Origin: F22 sp963678855
GTDB taxonomy: Bacteria > Bacteroidota > Bacteroidia > Bacteroidales > Bacteroidaceae
NCBI GenBank assembly: GCA_963678855.1
Contig: OY787448.1
Location: forward strand, 62,001-126,000
Length of the DNA: 64,000 bases
Reading direction: 5' to 3'
In this document: positions 1-7,345 of the stretch, one piece after another
Numbering within the stretch: position 1 is the stretch's first letter
Layout: the number at the start of each line of letters is the position of its first letter
Translations under genes and position numbers: made by a program
Notes under the pieces: model-generated
Databases searched by the model: none
What the model was told of the DNA's origin: nothing
Seen by the model: the letters and a program-made list of their open reading frames with translations, nothing else

Positions 1-351
1 ATTGGCTAATTCGTCAGTAACCGTCCATGTGCCCGTGTCAGGATAGTGTTTGTAAACGCTTAGAAAATCATAGCCTTTGGGCATTTTGCTGGTGGCATCT
101 ACGATGTCGTAAAAGCTTAGGCTTTTAGCGATCAATTTGCGTTTGGCTTCTTCGTAGTTTCGGTGCCAAGTGCTGTAAAATGCAGACTGCTTGTTTTGAA
201 TGTCTAGCACCCATTCATCTTCTTTGGTGTTTCTACCATGATCTATATTTCTAACTACGTGCTGATGGTAAGTACATAGCAGAGATATGTTTTGTCCTTT
301 AACCAGTAAGGGGGTAAATAGGGCTAGGGCTACAGGTAAGTATTTGTTCAT
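1..351 (-). CDS. GLPGLI-family secreted protein, 3' end outside the window
   Basis: The minus-strand frame from the ATG at 349-351 runs 117 codons to the window edge without a stop, so the C-terminus is missing. It begins with a signal peptide (MNKYLPVALALFTPLLVKGQ) and then shows the pattern of GLPGLI proteins: an early aromatic/basic stretch, then LDIQNKQSAFYS, which matches the conserved 'S-x-F-Y-S' block seen shortly after the signal peptide in that family. GLPGLI proteins are Bacteroidota-specific exported proteins of unknown function, often next to TonB receptors or regulators. The neighbour to the left is not visible. Assignment rests on one motif plus the signal peptide. Confidence 0.6.
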   Translation of the reverse strand, partial: MNKYLPVALALFTPLLVKGQNISLLCTYHQHVVRNIDHGRNTKEDEWVLDIQNKQSAFYSTWHRNYEEAKRKLIAKSLSFYDIVDATSKMPKGYDFLSVYKHYPDTGTWTVTDELAN

Positions 352-377
352 ATCGATTCCTTTATTTGTTTGTGTCA

Positions 378-385
378 CAAATGTA
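378..385 (-). promoter_or_regulatory. -7 element for the GLPGLI gene
   Basis: Read on the minus strand this is TACATTTG, an exact match to the Bacteroidota -7 consensus TAnnTTTG, 26 bases upstream of the ATG at 351. No TTG -33 element stands at the usual 19-20 base spacing; the place is occupied by the repeated TCTAGTT sequence described next, which would fit an activator-dependent promoter. Confidence 0.5.
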
Positions 386-394
386 ACTAAATAT

Positions 395-467
395 TCTAGT
401 TATACCTCGTCTTGGACTTGACAAATCTTTGATAACTGTTTTTTTTAACTAGAAAATCTAGTTATAC
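395..467. repeat. Repeated TCTAGTTATAC with perfect palindrome
   Basis: TCTAGTTATAC occurs at 395-405 and again at 457-467. The second copy is the right half of a perfect inverted repeat, AACTAGA-AAA-TCTAGTT (447-463). The first copy abuts the -7 element of the minus-strand gene at 351. This is the arrangement of an operator for a dimeric regulator, although no regulator is identified. Confidence 0.45.
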
Positions 468-491
468 ATTCTTTTCGCTAAATGTTTTACC

Positions 492-529
492 ACACAAAAA
501 GGGCATGTCCCATACAGGACACACCCTTT
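492..529 (-). terminator. Terminator after the calycin-like gene
   Basis: On the minus strand a 13-base stem (AAAGGGTGTGTCC with GGACATGCCCTTT, two imperfect pairs) with a 6-base loop is followed by TTTTTGTG. It starts about 40 bases after the stop of the gene ending at 570. Confidence 0.75.
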
Positions 530-569
530 CATAGTTCACATGAAATATTACGGTTTTTGCAGTCGTAAT

Positions 570-1028
570 CTACTTCTTGCCTTCGTAGTGCGCATAAATG
601 GTCATCGGCATTTTACCGAACTTCAGCGTATACACTACTTTAGCGACTCCCTTCTTATCAATTGTTCCCTTAAGAGAACCTGTGATAGGGAAAGCACCGG
701 TATTATTATTAATTTTACCTGATAACTCGATGTCGTTGGCTACTTTCTTACCAGTAGCTATGCACTTAAGTGCAGGAATATCAAAGCTAGATACACTGAA
801 AGGATCAGAATAGATAGTATATTTTGTCTCTAGCTTAACTTCTTTGACACGTAAATGTTGTCTACAATAAGTGCCAGAAAGTGATTTGTCTAAATACACT
901 TTCATGGTACCACTGTATTGACTCATTGAATGTTGAGCCTTAGATGGTATTGTAAATGCTAGGCAGCCAACTAGGATAAATACTAATCGCAATACATTTA
1001 TAAATCGTTTTGTCTTCTGTATCATCAT
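570..1028 (-). CDS. Secreted calycin-like domain protein
   Basis: A 152-residue protein with an N-terminal signal peptide ending near AFTIPSKAQ (residues 1-32). The mature part is a single beta-rich domain with the order 'Y-S-G-T-M-K-V', a central 'D-I-E-L-S-G-K-I' and a closing 'T-I-Y-A-H-Y-E-G', typical of the lipocalin/calycin-like domain found in short Bacteroidota exported proteins. No lipobox cysteine follows the signal, so it is probably periplasmic or released. Two ATG codons lie at the start (1026-1028 and 1023-1025). It is preceded by a good minus-strand promoter and ends in a terminator, so it is monocistronic. Ligand unknown. Confidence 0.55.
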   Translation of the reverse strand: MMIQKTKRFINVLRLVFILVGCLAFTIPSKAQHSMSQYSGTMKVYLDKSLSGTYCRQHLRVKEVKLETKYTIYSDPFSVSSFDIPALKCIATGKKVANDIELSGKINNNTGAFPITGSLKGTIDKKGVAKVVYTLKFGKMPMTIYAHYEGKK

Positions 1029-1041
1029 ATAATTTGCTGTT

Positions 1042-1072
1042 TAAAGATAGCCTTGAGGCAAACAGCCACCAA
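1042..1072 (-). promoter_or_regulatory. Promoter of the calycin-like gene
   Basis: On the minus strand: TTG (1070-1072), 20-base spacer, TATCTTTA (1042-1049), one base off the TAnnTTTG consensus; the ATG follows 14 bases later. Confidence 0.6.
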
Positions 1073-1120
1073 CGCAACTGTTACAAATATAAGAATAATT
1101 ACCAATAAAACAGTCAAATT

Positions 1121-1151
1121 CTGTACATTTAGATAGAAAGTCTTATCTTTG
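1121..1151 (+). promoter_or_regulatory. Promoter of the LtaS-like gene
   Basis: CTG (1121-1123, one base off TTG), 20-base spacer, TATCTTTG (1144-1151), 25 bases before the ATG at 1177. Confidence 0.6.
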
Positions 1152-1176
1152 CGTTCAAATCAAGTATGTTTCTTAT

Positions 1177-3021
1177 ATGATTAAGTTTGCAATCAAGTAT
1201 TATTTGTTTTTCTTCATACTATGTGTGGTGATGAAACCACTCTTCATGTTATTCAATCAAGAGATATTTTCTAGCATGTGGCCATCTCTAGGGGATATTA
1301 TCTATCATGGGATGACATTGGATAGAGCTATCGCGGCATATCTGGTGCTTTTGCCTTTTCTATTCCGTATCGTTCAGATATGGTCCAACCGTATTTTTAT
1401 TCGCTCTGCGCAGCATACGTATCTTATATGTATAGCTCTGTTGCTAAGTATTATCTTTGGTGCTGATATGGTGTTGTATCCATATTGGGGCTTTCGCCTT
1501 GACTCTACGCCTTTCTTTTATTTCTTAAGTAGTCCAGCGGATGCTTTGGCCAGTATCTCCTGGATGGAGAGTGTGATGATCTTGTTGGCGACTATCGGAG
1601 TAGCGGGTATTATATATGGTGTAGGGAGATATTTCTTATTATTGCATCAGGATGATATGAAGCCTTCGGATAGTTCGATGGCGTTCAAATGGAAGCAAAC
1701 GGGTATTGGTGTTTTGCTTTTGGCGCTGATGTTTATCCCCATTCGTGGGGGCTTTTCTGTAGCGACTCTCAATAGTGGTACGGTATACTTTAGTACGAAT
1801 ATGAAGCTTAACCATGCGGCTATCAATCCGTGTTTTAGTTTCTTGGAGTCTACGCTGCATGCCGAGGATTTTAGTGAGAAGTATCGATTGCTTCCAGAAG
1901 ATGAAATGGAAAATCTTTATGCGGCTGTTGCACCTAAGCATCAAGCTGCGGATGGAGAGTTGTTCTCTAAAAAGCGTCCTAATGTGGTGCTATTTATCCT
2001 AGAAAGCTTTATGGCGAGAGCGATGAAGACGACGGGTGATTGGGATAATATCCTAGTGAATCTGGACTCTTTGGCGCAAGAGGGGGTGTGCTTTACAAAC
2101 TTCTATGCCAATAGTTTCCGTACCGACCGTGGCATTGTGAGTATCTTGAGTGGCTACCCTTCGCAGCCTACTACGAGTGTGATGAAACTTCCTGAGAAGT
2201 CGCAGCATCTGGCTGGATTCCCTCGTGTGATGGCGGATAATGGCTATGACCTGCGCTATTTCTATGGTGGGGATGCCAACTTTACAAATATGCGTAGTTA
2301 TCTGCGTGGCCAAGGTTTTCAGAATCTGATTAGCATTGAAGATTTTCCTATCAGTGCGCGCTTGTCTAAGTGGGGGGCGTTTGACCACGATGTGTTTGAT
2401 AAGGCGCAGGAGGCGATTTTGGCAACTGAACAATCAGACCATAAAGATCCATTCTTGTATGTCGTGCAATCGAGTTCGAGTCATGAGCCTTTTGAAGTGC
2501 CTTTCCATCGCTCAGGGTTGACGAAAGAGATGAATTCGATGGCGTATACGGATAGCTGCATAGGTGTGTTTATGCGCAAGATGAAGAGCAAGAAGCGCAT
2601 CTGGGACAATACGGTCTTTCTTTTTGTAGCAGATCATACGATGAAGTATCCACGTGATATCGACAATCTCTCTGATTTGCGTTATCATATTCCTTTCGTG
2701 ATGGCTGGTGGAGCTTTAAAAGGTTCTCGTATGATCGATACGTATGCATCGCAGATGGATATTGCGGCAACACTGTTGACGCAGTTGCAGTTGCCAACGA
2801 AAGACTTGCCGTTTAGTCATAATATATTATCGCCTTTGCAGGCGCACTTTGCGTATTTTACTTTCCCTGATGCAGTTGGGGTGATTACAGCAGAGGGCTC
2901 GGCAGTCTTTGATTGTGCAAGCAATCAAGTATTACGTGATAATACGGACCCAGAGAATCAATGGCTGGATAAGGCAAAAGCGCAGTTGCAGCAGACCTAC
3001 AATGATTTGCATAATTTGTAA
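1177..3021 (+). CDS. LTA synthase family / sulfatase-fold phosphotransferase, membrane-bound
   Basis: A 614-residue protein of the layout seen in LtaS/OpgB-type enzymes: about five transmembrane helices in residues 1-200, then an extracytoplasmic alkaline-phosphatase/sulfatase domain. Metal-site blocks are visible: RPNVVLFILESFM (first metal Glu), NSFRTDRGIVSILSGYPSQP (the Thr is the expected nucleophile), the FYGGDANFTNM block, SSSHEPFEVP and FVADHTMKYP (Asp-His ligands). Such enzymes move phosphoglycerol or phosphoethanolamine head groups at the outer face of the inner membrane. Bacteroidota make no lipoteichoic acid, so modification of lipid A, glycans or a similar acceptor is more likely; the acceptor cannot be read from the sequence. 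It has its own promoter. Confidence 0.85.
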   Translation: MIKFAIKYYLFFFILCVVMKPLFMLFNQEIFSSMWPSLGDIIYHGMTLDRAIAAYLVLLPFLFRIVQIWSNRIFIRSAQHTYLICIALLLSIIFGADMVLYPYWGFRLDSTPFFYFLSSPADALASISWMESVMILLATIGVAGIIYGVGRYFLLLHQDDMKPSDSSMAFKWKQTGIGVLLLALMFIPIRGGFSVATLNSGTVYFSTNMKLNHAAINPCFSFLESTLHAEDFSEKYRLLPEDEMENLYAAVAPKHQAADGELFSKKRPNVVLFILESFMARAMKTTGDWDNILVNLDSLAQEGVCFTNFYANSFRTDRGIVSILSGYPSQPTTSVMKLPEKSQHLAGFPRVMADNGYDLRYFYGGDANFTNMRSYLRGQGFQNLISIEDFPISARLSKWGAFDHDVFDKAQEAILATEQSDHKDPFLYVVQSSSSHEPFEVPFHRSGLTKEMNSMAYTDSCIGVFMRKMKSKKRIWDNTVFLFVADHTMKYPRDIDNLSDLRYHIPFVMAGGALKGSRMIDTYASQMDIAATLLTQLQLPTKDLPFSHNILSPLQAHFAYFTFPDAVGVITAEGSAVFDCASNQVLRDNTDPENQWLDKAKAQLQQTYNDLHNL

Positions 3022-3029
3022 GATGACAA

Positions 3030-3060
3030 TTGTCCATCTCCGCAAATTTTAGTAAGTTTG
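3030..3060 (+). promoter_or_regulatory. Promoter immediately ahead of the helicase
   Basis: TTG (3030-3032), 20-base spacer, TAAGTTTG (3053-3060): exact consensus. Transcription should begin near 3066-3068, where the helicase reading frame has GTG codons, so the transcript may have almost no leader. Confidence 0.5.
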
Positions 3061-3065
3061 TGGTC

Positions 3066-4850
3066 GTGAAAAAGAAGTCATTTGATATCCAAGATATAGA
3101 TACGAGCAGCAAGCCGTTTCAGGAGGCACTCAACCTAGTGCAGTATACGCAGCACTCTGTCTTCCTTACGGGTAAGGCGGGTACGGGTAAATCCACTTTC
3201 CTTAAATATGTAACTGCGACTACAAAGAAGAAGTATGTTGTGCTGGCTCCCACAGGTATTGCAGCGGTCAATGCAGGTGGGGTGACTTTGCATAGTTTCT
3301 TTCGTCTGCCGTTTTATCCTATGCTTCCAGATGATCCGAATCTGAGTACGCAGGGCGGACGTATCTATAAGTATTTCAAGTTCAACGATGATATGCGGCA
3401 AATCTTGCAGGATATTGACTTGATTATTATCGACGAGATTTCCATGGTACGTGCCGATATGATTGATACTATCGACCGTATCTTGCGGGTGTTCTCTCGC
3501 AATAAACGCCAGCCATTTGGTGGCAAGCAGTTGTTGCTGGTGGGCGATGTATATCAGCTGGAACCTGTCTTGAATCGTGAGGATAGAGAGCATATCAGCA
3601 CGTTCTATCCCAATCCTTATTTCTTTTCAGCTAAGGTCTTTCAAGAGATGCAATTGGTATCGATTGAGTTGACGCAAGTCTTCCGTCAGAAGGACCCAGA
3701 TTTTGTGGCTCTTCTAGATCGTGTGCGCAATAATTCGGCGCGTCAGCAGGATTATGTGGCGCTGAATCAGCGTCATATGGAGGAGATTCCTGAGCGTACA
3801 GATAATCATGACTTTGCGGTGACGCTGTGTTCTCGCAGAGATACGGTCGATGCGCTGAATACCGAAGAACTGGCCAAGCTACCTGGCGACCCTGTGACGC
3901 TTGTCGGTGCAATCGCTGGGGAGTATGACGAAAAGAATCTGCCTACCAATATGGAACTGCATGTGAAGGTGGGGGCACAAGTAATCTTTGTAAAGAACAA
4001 TCCGCAGAAGCTCTGGGTCAACGGTACAGTGGGGATTATCTCGAGCATTGACGAGGAGCAGGGTATACTCTATATCATCACGGAGGATGGTAAGGAGCAT
4101 ACGGTGCATCAGGAGATGTGGAGCAATATGCGCTATACATATAATAAAATCAAGAAGGAGATTGAGGAGGAGGTACTGGGTACTTACACGCAGTTTCCTA
4201 TCAAACTGGCGTGGGCTATTACCATTCATAAATGCCAAGGGCTGACGTTCCGCCGTGCGGTGATCGACCTTGGTGGTGGGGCATTCGCACCAGGAATGAC
4301 CTATGTGGCGCTTAGCCGGTGTAGCCATTTCGATGGTTTGTATCTCAAGCAACCTGTGACGCAGCGTGATGTAATGGTGCGCAGTGAGGTCAATCATTTT
4401 GCATCGACTTTCAACAACGAGAAGCATGTACAGCAGGCGCTGGGAGATGCGCAAGCTGATCTGCATTATCGTGCGGCCAATAGAGCCTTTAAGAAGTCTG
4501 ATTTTGATGGCACTTTACAGAATCTATTTAAGGCGATGCACTTGCGTTATGATATAGAGCGCCCTAGTGTGATTAGATTGCTCCGCAGAAAGCTGGGTGA
4601 AATCACGAAGTTGAAGAGACGTATTAAAGAACTAGAGGATCAGCAGGAGATTCGAGATAAAAAACTCAAGCGTTTAGCGTCTGAATTTGTGCAGATGGGG
4701 GATGATTGTATGGAGCATGATATGCCTGAGGCGGCGATGGCCAACTATAACAAAGCTATCACGGTTTACCCTAAATTCAAGCGTGCATGGTCCAAAATAC
4801 GTAAGCTGGAGAAGAAAATGCGACCAAGTTCCCGTGGTTCTGAGGAATAA
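3066..4850 (+). CDS. PIF1/RecD-like AAA ATPase (SF1B helicase)
   Basis: A helicase of about 594 residues. Walker A is FLTGKAGTGKSTFLKYV near the N-terminus, Walker B is LIIIDEISMVRADMID, followed by the sensor block LLLVGDVYQLEPV and the C-terminal helicase motif WAITIHKCQGLTF ... GMTYVALSRC typical of PIF1/RecD2 proteins. Residues from about 470 on form a charged helical tail with a TPR-like repeat (MPEAAMANYNKAITVYPKFK). It presumably unwinds DNA 5' to 3'. The frame is open upstream to TTG 3030 but contains no ATG before Walker A; GTG 3060 or 3066 are the realistic starts, and the promoter at 3030-3060 favours 3066. It lies 44 bases after the LtaS-like gene. Confidence 0.85.
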   Translation: MKKKSFDIQDIDTSSKPFQEALNLVQYTQHSVFLTGKAGTGKSTFLKYVTATTKKKYVVLAPTGIAAVNAGGVTLHSFFRLPFYPMLPDDPNLSTQGGRIYKYFKFNDDMRQILQDIDLIIIDEISMVRADMIDTIDRILRVFSRNKRQPFGGKQLLLVGDVYQLEPVLNREDREHISTFYPNPYFFSAKVFQEMQLVSIELTQVFRQKDPDFVALLDRVRNNSARQQDYVALNQRHMEEIPERTDNHDFAVTLCSRRDTVDALNTEELAKLPGDPVTLVGAIAGEYDEKNLPTNMELHVKVGAQVIFVKNNPQKLWVNGTVGIISSIDEEQGILYIITEDGKEHTVHQEMWSNMRYTYNKIKKEIEEEVLGTYTQFPIKLAWAITIHKCQGLTFRRAVIDLGGGAFAPGMTYVALSRCSHFDGLYLKQPVTQRDVMVRSEVNHFASTFNNEKHVQQALGDAQADLHYRAANRAFKKSDFDGTLQNLFKAMHLRYDIERPSVIRLLRRKLGEITKLKRRIKELEDQQEIRDKKLKRLASEFVQMGDDCMEHDMPEAAMANYNKAITVYPKFKRAWSKIRKLEKKMRPSSRGSEE

Positions 4851-4854
4851 ATAG

Positions 4855-4862
4855 TATATTTG
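4855..4862 (+). promoter_or_regulatory. -7 element for the YciO-type gene
   Basis: TATATTTG matches TAnnTTTG and lies 25 bases before the ATG at 4888. No clear TTG is present at the -33 spacing. Confidence 0.45.
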
Positions 4863-4887
4863 TACATATTCATTAACCTTGTACACT

Positions 4888-5496
4888 ATGAAACTAAAAC
4901 TGTATCCCAACAACAACCAACGAGCTGACCTCGAGCGTGTTATAGATGTGCTCGAAAGGGGTGGTGTCATTGTATACCCGACAGATACTTTATATGCCAT
5001 TGGGTGTCATGGCTTAAAAGAAAGAGCTATCGAGAAGGTGGCACAGTTGAAGGGGATGAATACCAAGAAGCATCTCTTGTCTGTGACTTGTCATAGTATA
5101 CAGCAGGCTAGTCAGTTTGCTAAGATCGATAATCATACATTCAAACTGATGAAGAGCTATCTGCCTGGTCCTTATACCTTTATCTTGCCAGCTATGAATA
5201 AACTGCCTAAGATATTCAAGAATCGTAAGGAAGTGGGGATACGTATTCCTGAAAGTCCTATCACCGAAGTAGTGGAGATGCTACAAGCACCTATTCTAAG
5301 TAGTACGGTGCCGTATGATGAGGATGGAGATATCGAGTATCTTACTGATCCAGAACTGATCGCTGAAGCTTGGGAAGATCAAGTCGATTTGGTGATTGAT
5401 GGAGGAATAGGGGGGCTACAAGGATCTACTGTTATAGATTGTACAGATGGCTACCCTGTGGTGGTACGCCAAGGTGTAGGAGAATGGTATGAATAA
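4888..5496 (+). CDS. Sua5/YciO/YrdC-family protein, YciO type
   Basis: A 202-residue protein starting at the ATG at 4888 (an upstream TTG at 4879 is less likely). The nucleotide-binding block GGVIVYPTDTLYAIGC, the LPGPYTFILPA segment, VGIRIPESPI and the ending GSTVIDCTDGYPVVVRQGVG follow the family order. The C-terminal 'QVDLVIDGG-xx-G' and 'VVVRxGVG' pattern is that of YciO rather than the essential TsaC/Sua5, so synthesis of threonylcarbamoyl-AMP for tRNA t6A is possible but not certain. It likely acts in the cytoplasm on RNA or nucleotides. Confidence 0.85.
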   Translation: MKLKLYPNNNQRADLERVIDVLERGGVIVYPTDTLYAIGCHGLKERAIEKVAQLKGMNTKKHLLSVTCHSIQQASQFAKIDNHTFKLMKSYLPGPYTFILPAMNKLPKIFKNRKEVGIRIPESPITEVVEMLQAPILSSTVPYDEDGDIEYLTDPELIAEAWEDQVDLVIDGGIGGLQGSTVIDCTDGYPVVVRQGVGEWYE

Positions 5497-5559
5497 ATTT
5501 CATAGATCGATTAAACCTTTGGTGCATATCGGTATCAAAGTAGCATAACAAAATCATTT

Positions 5560-6117
5560 ATGGTAAAGTTGACAAAAACTGAAGAAGCCGACTTAATCGA
5601 GGCACTCATGCATCCACCTACGCAAAGGAAAGCTTATGAGCGATTGGTCCGTCTGTACAGTGAACCACTGTACTGGCAAGTCCGTCGTATGGTAGTGACT
5701 CATGAAGATGCCGATGATGTGGTGCAGAATACGTTTATCAAGGCGTGGCAGCATCTGGATCAGTTTAGAGCGGAGTCGCGCATCTCGACGTGGTTGTATC
5801 GCATAGCGTACAATGAGAGTTTGGCGCATCTTCAAAAAGCAAAGAAACATATGGGCATGTCGGTAGACGATCCTGATGGTGTGGTAGCTAACCAGCTGGA
5901 AAGCGATGCGTACTTTGAGGGAGATGACATGCAGATGAAATTTCAAGAGGCTTTATCGTCTCTACCAGCGAAGCAGAAGCAGGTGTTCAATATGAAATAC
6001 TTCGATGAGATGAAGTATGATCAGATTGCAGATATCCTGGGTACTAGCGTGGGGGGACTAAAAGCAAGTTATCATCATGCTGTACAGAAGATTAAGGCTG
6101 TGCTGCAAGGCGAATAA
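5560..6117 (+). CDS. ECF-type RNA polymerase sigma factor
   Basis: 185 residues with sigma region 2 (HEDADDVVQNTFIKAWQHL, then STWLYRIAYNESL) and region 4 (LPAKQKQVFNMKYF ... YDQIADILGTSVGGLKASYH, a helix-turn-helix). There is no region 1.1 or 3, which defines the ECF group. It should redirect RNA polymerase in response to an envelope or stress signal. The two genes that follow on the same strand encode a small membrane protein and a periplasmic protein, a layout common for ECF factors with a membrane-bound regulator. Confidence 0.92.
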   Translation: MVKLTKTEEADLIEALMHPPTQRKAYERLVRLYSEPLYWQVRRMVVTHEDADDVVQNTFIKAWQHLDQFRAESRISTWLYRIAYNESLAHLQKAKKHMGMSVDDPDGVVANQLESDAYFEGDDMQMKFQEALSSLPAKQKQVFNMKYFDEMKYDQIADILGTSVGGLKASYHHAVQKIKAVLQGE

Positions 6118-6194
6118 ATAATATAGAAAAAATATACGGGTAGTATTTAAACCTTTTAAGCAATCCCGTATCTAAAGGATAAAAGACCAAAGTT

Positions 6195-6569
6195 ATGAAA
6201 GCAGAAGATCAAATTCGTGAAATGGTCGGAACGAAATCTCCGTATAAAGTTCCAGAAGGTTACTTTGAGCAGTTGCCTGATCGTATTATGGATCAGTTGC
6301 CTGAGCGTGAAGCTATTGCCCCAAAGGTTACTATGTGGCAACAGGTGAAACCTTGGGTGTATATGGCTGCCATGTTTATGGGTGCCTTCTTCTTGGCACG
6401 CACGGGTCAGGGATATATGGCTGGTGAAGCAGCCAATCAACAACAACAAGAGTTGGCTATATTGATGGATCAAGTCGATGAAGTGGTGGATGATACGTAT
6501 ATGATGTCGTCTATGAACACAGCGTATATGGATGATTATGAAGTGTACACTTTAATGGCTAGCGAATAG
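6195..6569 (+). CDS. Small single-span membrane protein, candidate anti-sigma factor
   Basis: 124 residues. The N-terminal part contains SPYKVPEGYFEQLPDRIMDQ, a motif recurrent in short proteins encoded directly after ECF sigma genes in Bacteroidota. One transmembrane helix (VYMAAMFMGAFFLA, about residues 55-72) is followed by a Gln-rich then Met/Tyr/Asp-rich tail. There is no classical zinc-binding anti-sigma motif (HxxxCxxC). Position 77 bases after the sigma gene and the topology suggest a membrane tether for the sigma factor; this is inference. Confidence 0.6.
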   Translation: MKAEDQIREMVGTKSPYKVPEGYFEQLPDRIMDQLPEREAIAPKVTMWQQVKPWVYMAAMFMGAFFLARTGQGYMAGEAANQQQQELAILMDQVDEVVDDTYMMSSMNTAYMDDYEVYTLMASE

Positions 6570-6618
6570 TAACCGCTTTACACCAATAAAACAATAACAG
6601 CAATAAATATATAAACAT

Positions 6619-7179
6619 ATGAAGAAACATATACTAATCACATTAGTAACACTGCTGATGCTTTTTGTTACTATGCTTGCTCCAACTGCGTTTGCACAAG
6701 AGAGCCGTAGAAGGGGTGAGAATAAAGTCATGTCGCGTGAGCAATTTGAGAAGCGCAAGATGGATTATGTTGTGAAGCAGGCAGAGCTTACAAAAGAGGA
6801 GGCTAAACAGTTCCTTCCATTGCTTAAGCGCATGAATGAGAAGCGTCGTAAGTATCACGAGAAAATCCGTGATATGGTAGAAGGTGAGCGTGAAGGCAAA
6901 CTCAAAACAGATGATGACTATCTGAAGATGATTCTTGAAATGAGTAAGTGTATGGAAGGTGAAAAGAGCGTTGAAGTTCAATATCTTGATAGCTTCTTAC
7001 AAGTCATCCATGCAAAGAAATATTATAAGTATAAGCAGGCGGAATTCAGATTCTTAAATCATATGATGCGTGAGCGAGGTCGTCACCATCGTGGTGGTTC
7101 ACGTGAGGATGATAAAGAACGCCACATGCATCATGACCCTAAGGATATGAAGGGGCCTCATGACCCATGTGATTTCTAA
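6619..7179 (+). CDS. Spy/CpxP-like periplasmic protein with His-rich tail
   Basis: 186 residues with a clear signal peptide (to TAFAQ, about residue 27). The mature protein is almost entirely charged helix: REQFEKRKMDYVVKQAELTK then EEAKQFLPLLKRMNEKRR, resembling the LTxxQ-type helical hairpins of Spy/CpxP and the periplasmic metal sensor family. The last 35 residues are rich in His, Arg and Asp (RGRHHRGGSRED, HMHHDPKDMKGPHDP), a plausible metal-binding tail. Third gene of the sigma-factor group, 49 bases after the membrane protein; it may be the signal-sensing or chaperone part of that regulon. Confidence 0.65.
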   Translation: MKKHILITLVTLLMLFVTMLAPTAFAQESRRRGENKVMSREQFEKRKMDYVVKQAELTKEEAKQFLPLLKRMNEKRRKYHEKIRDMVEGEREGKLKTDDDYLKMILEMSKCMEGEKSVEVQYLDSFLQVIHAKKYYKYKQAEFRFLNHMMRERGRHHRGGSREDDKERHMHHDPKDMKGPHDPCDF

Positions 7180-7209
7180 ATATACGGTAGTCTGAAAACT
7201 ACATATAAA

Positions 7210-7270
7210 TAAATGCTCGCTTTTATATACGTGATTGCACTGCTTTCATATATATTAAAGCGAGCATTTA
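7210..7270. terminator. Long hairpin after the Spy-like gene
   Basis: TAAATGCTCGCTTT (7210-7223) is the exact reverse complement of 7257-7270, extended inward by ATATA/TATAT after one mismatch. It sits between converging genes and is directly followed by a second, tighter hairpin. Confidence 0.6.
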
Positions 7271-7280
7271 TATACTTCAT

Positions 7281-7319
7281 AATAAAGGGCTTGCATCAGT
7301 ACGATGCAAGCCCTTTATT
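7281..7319. terminator. Bidirectional terminator between Spy-like gene and fhs
   Basis: A perfect 17-base stem (7281-7297 with 7303-7319) around a 5-base loop, with A/T-rich flanks on both sides, lying between the stop at 7179 on the plus strand and the fhs stop at 7346 on the minus strand. Confidence 0.85.
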
Positions 7320-7345
7320 ATATCTGTTTAGAAGTGGTTTCGCGA

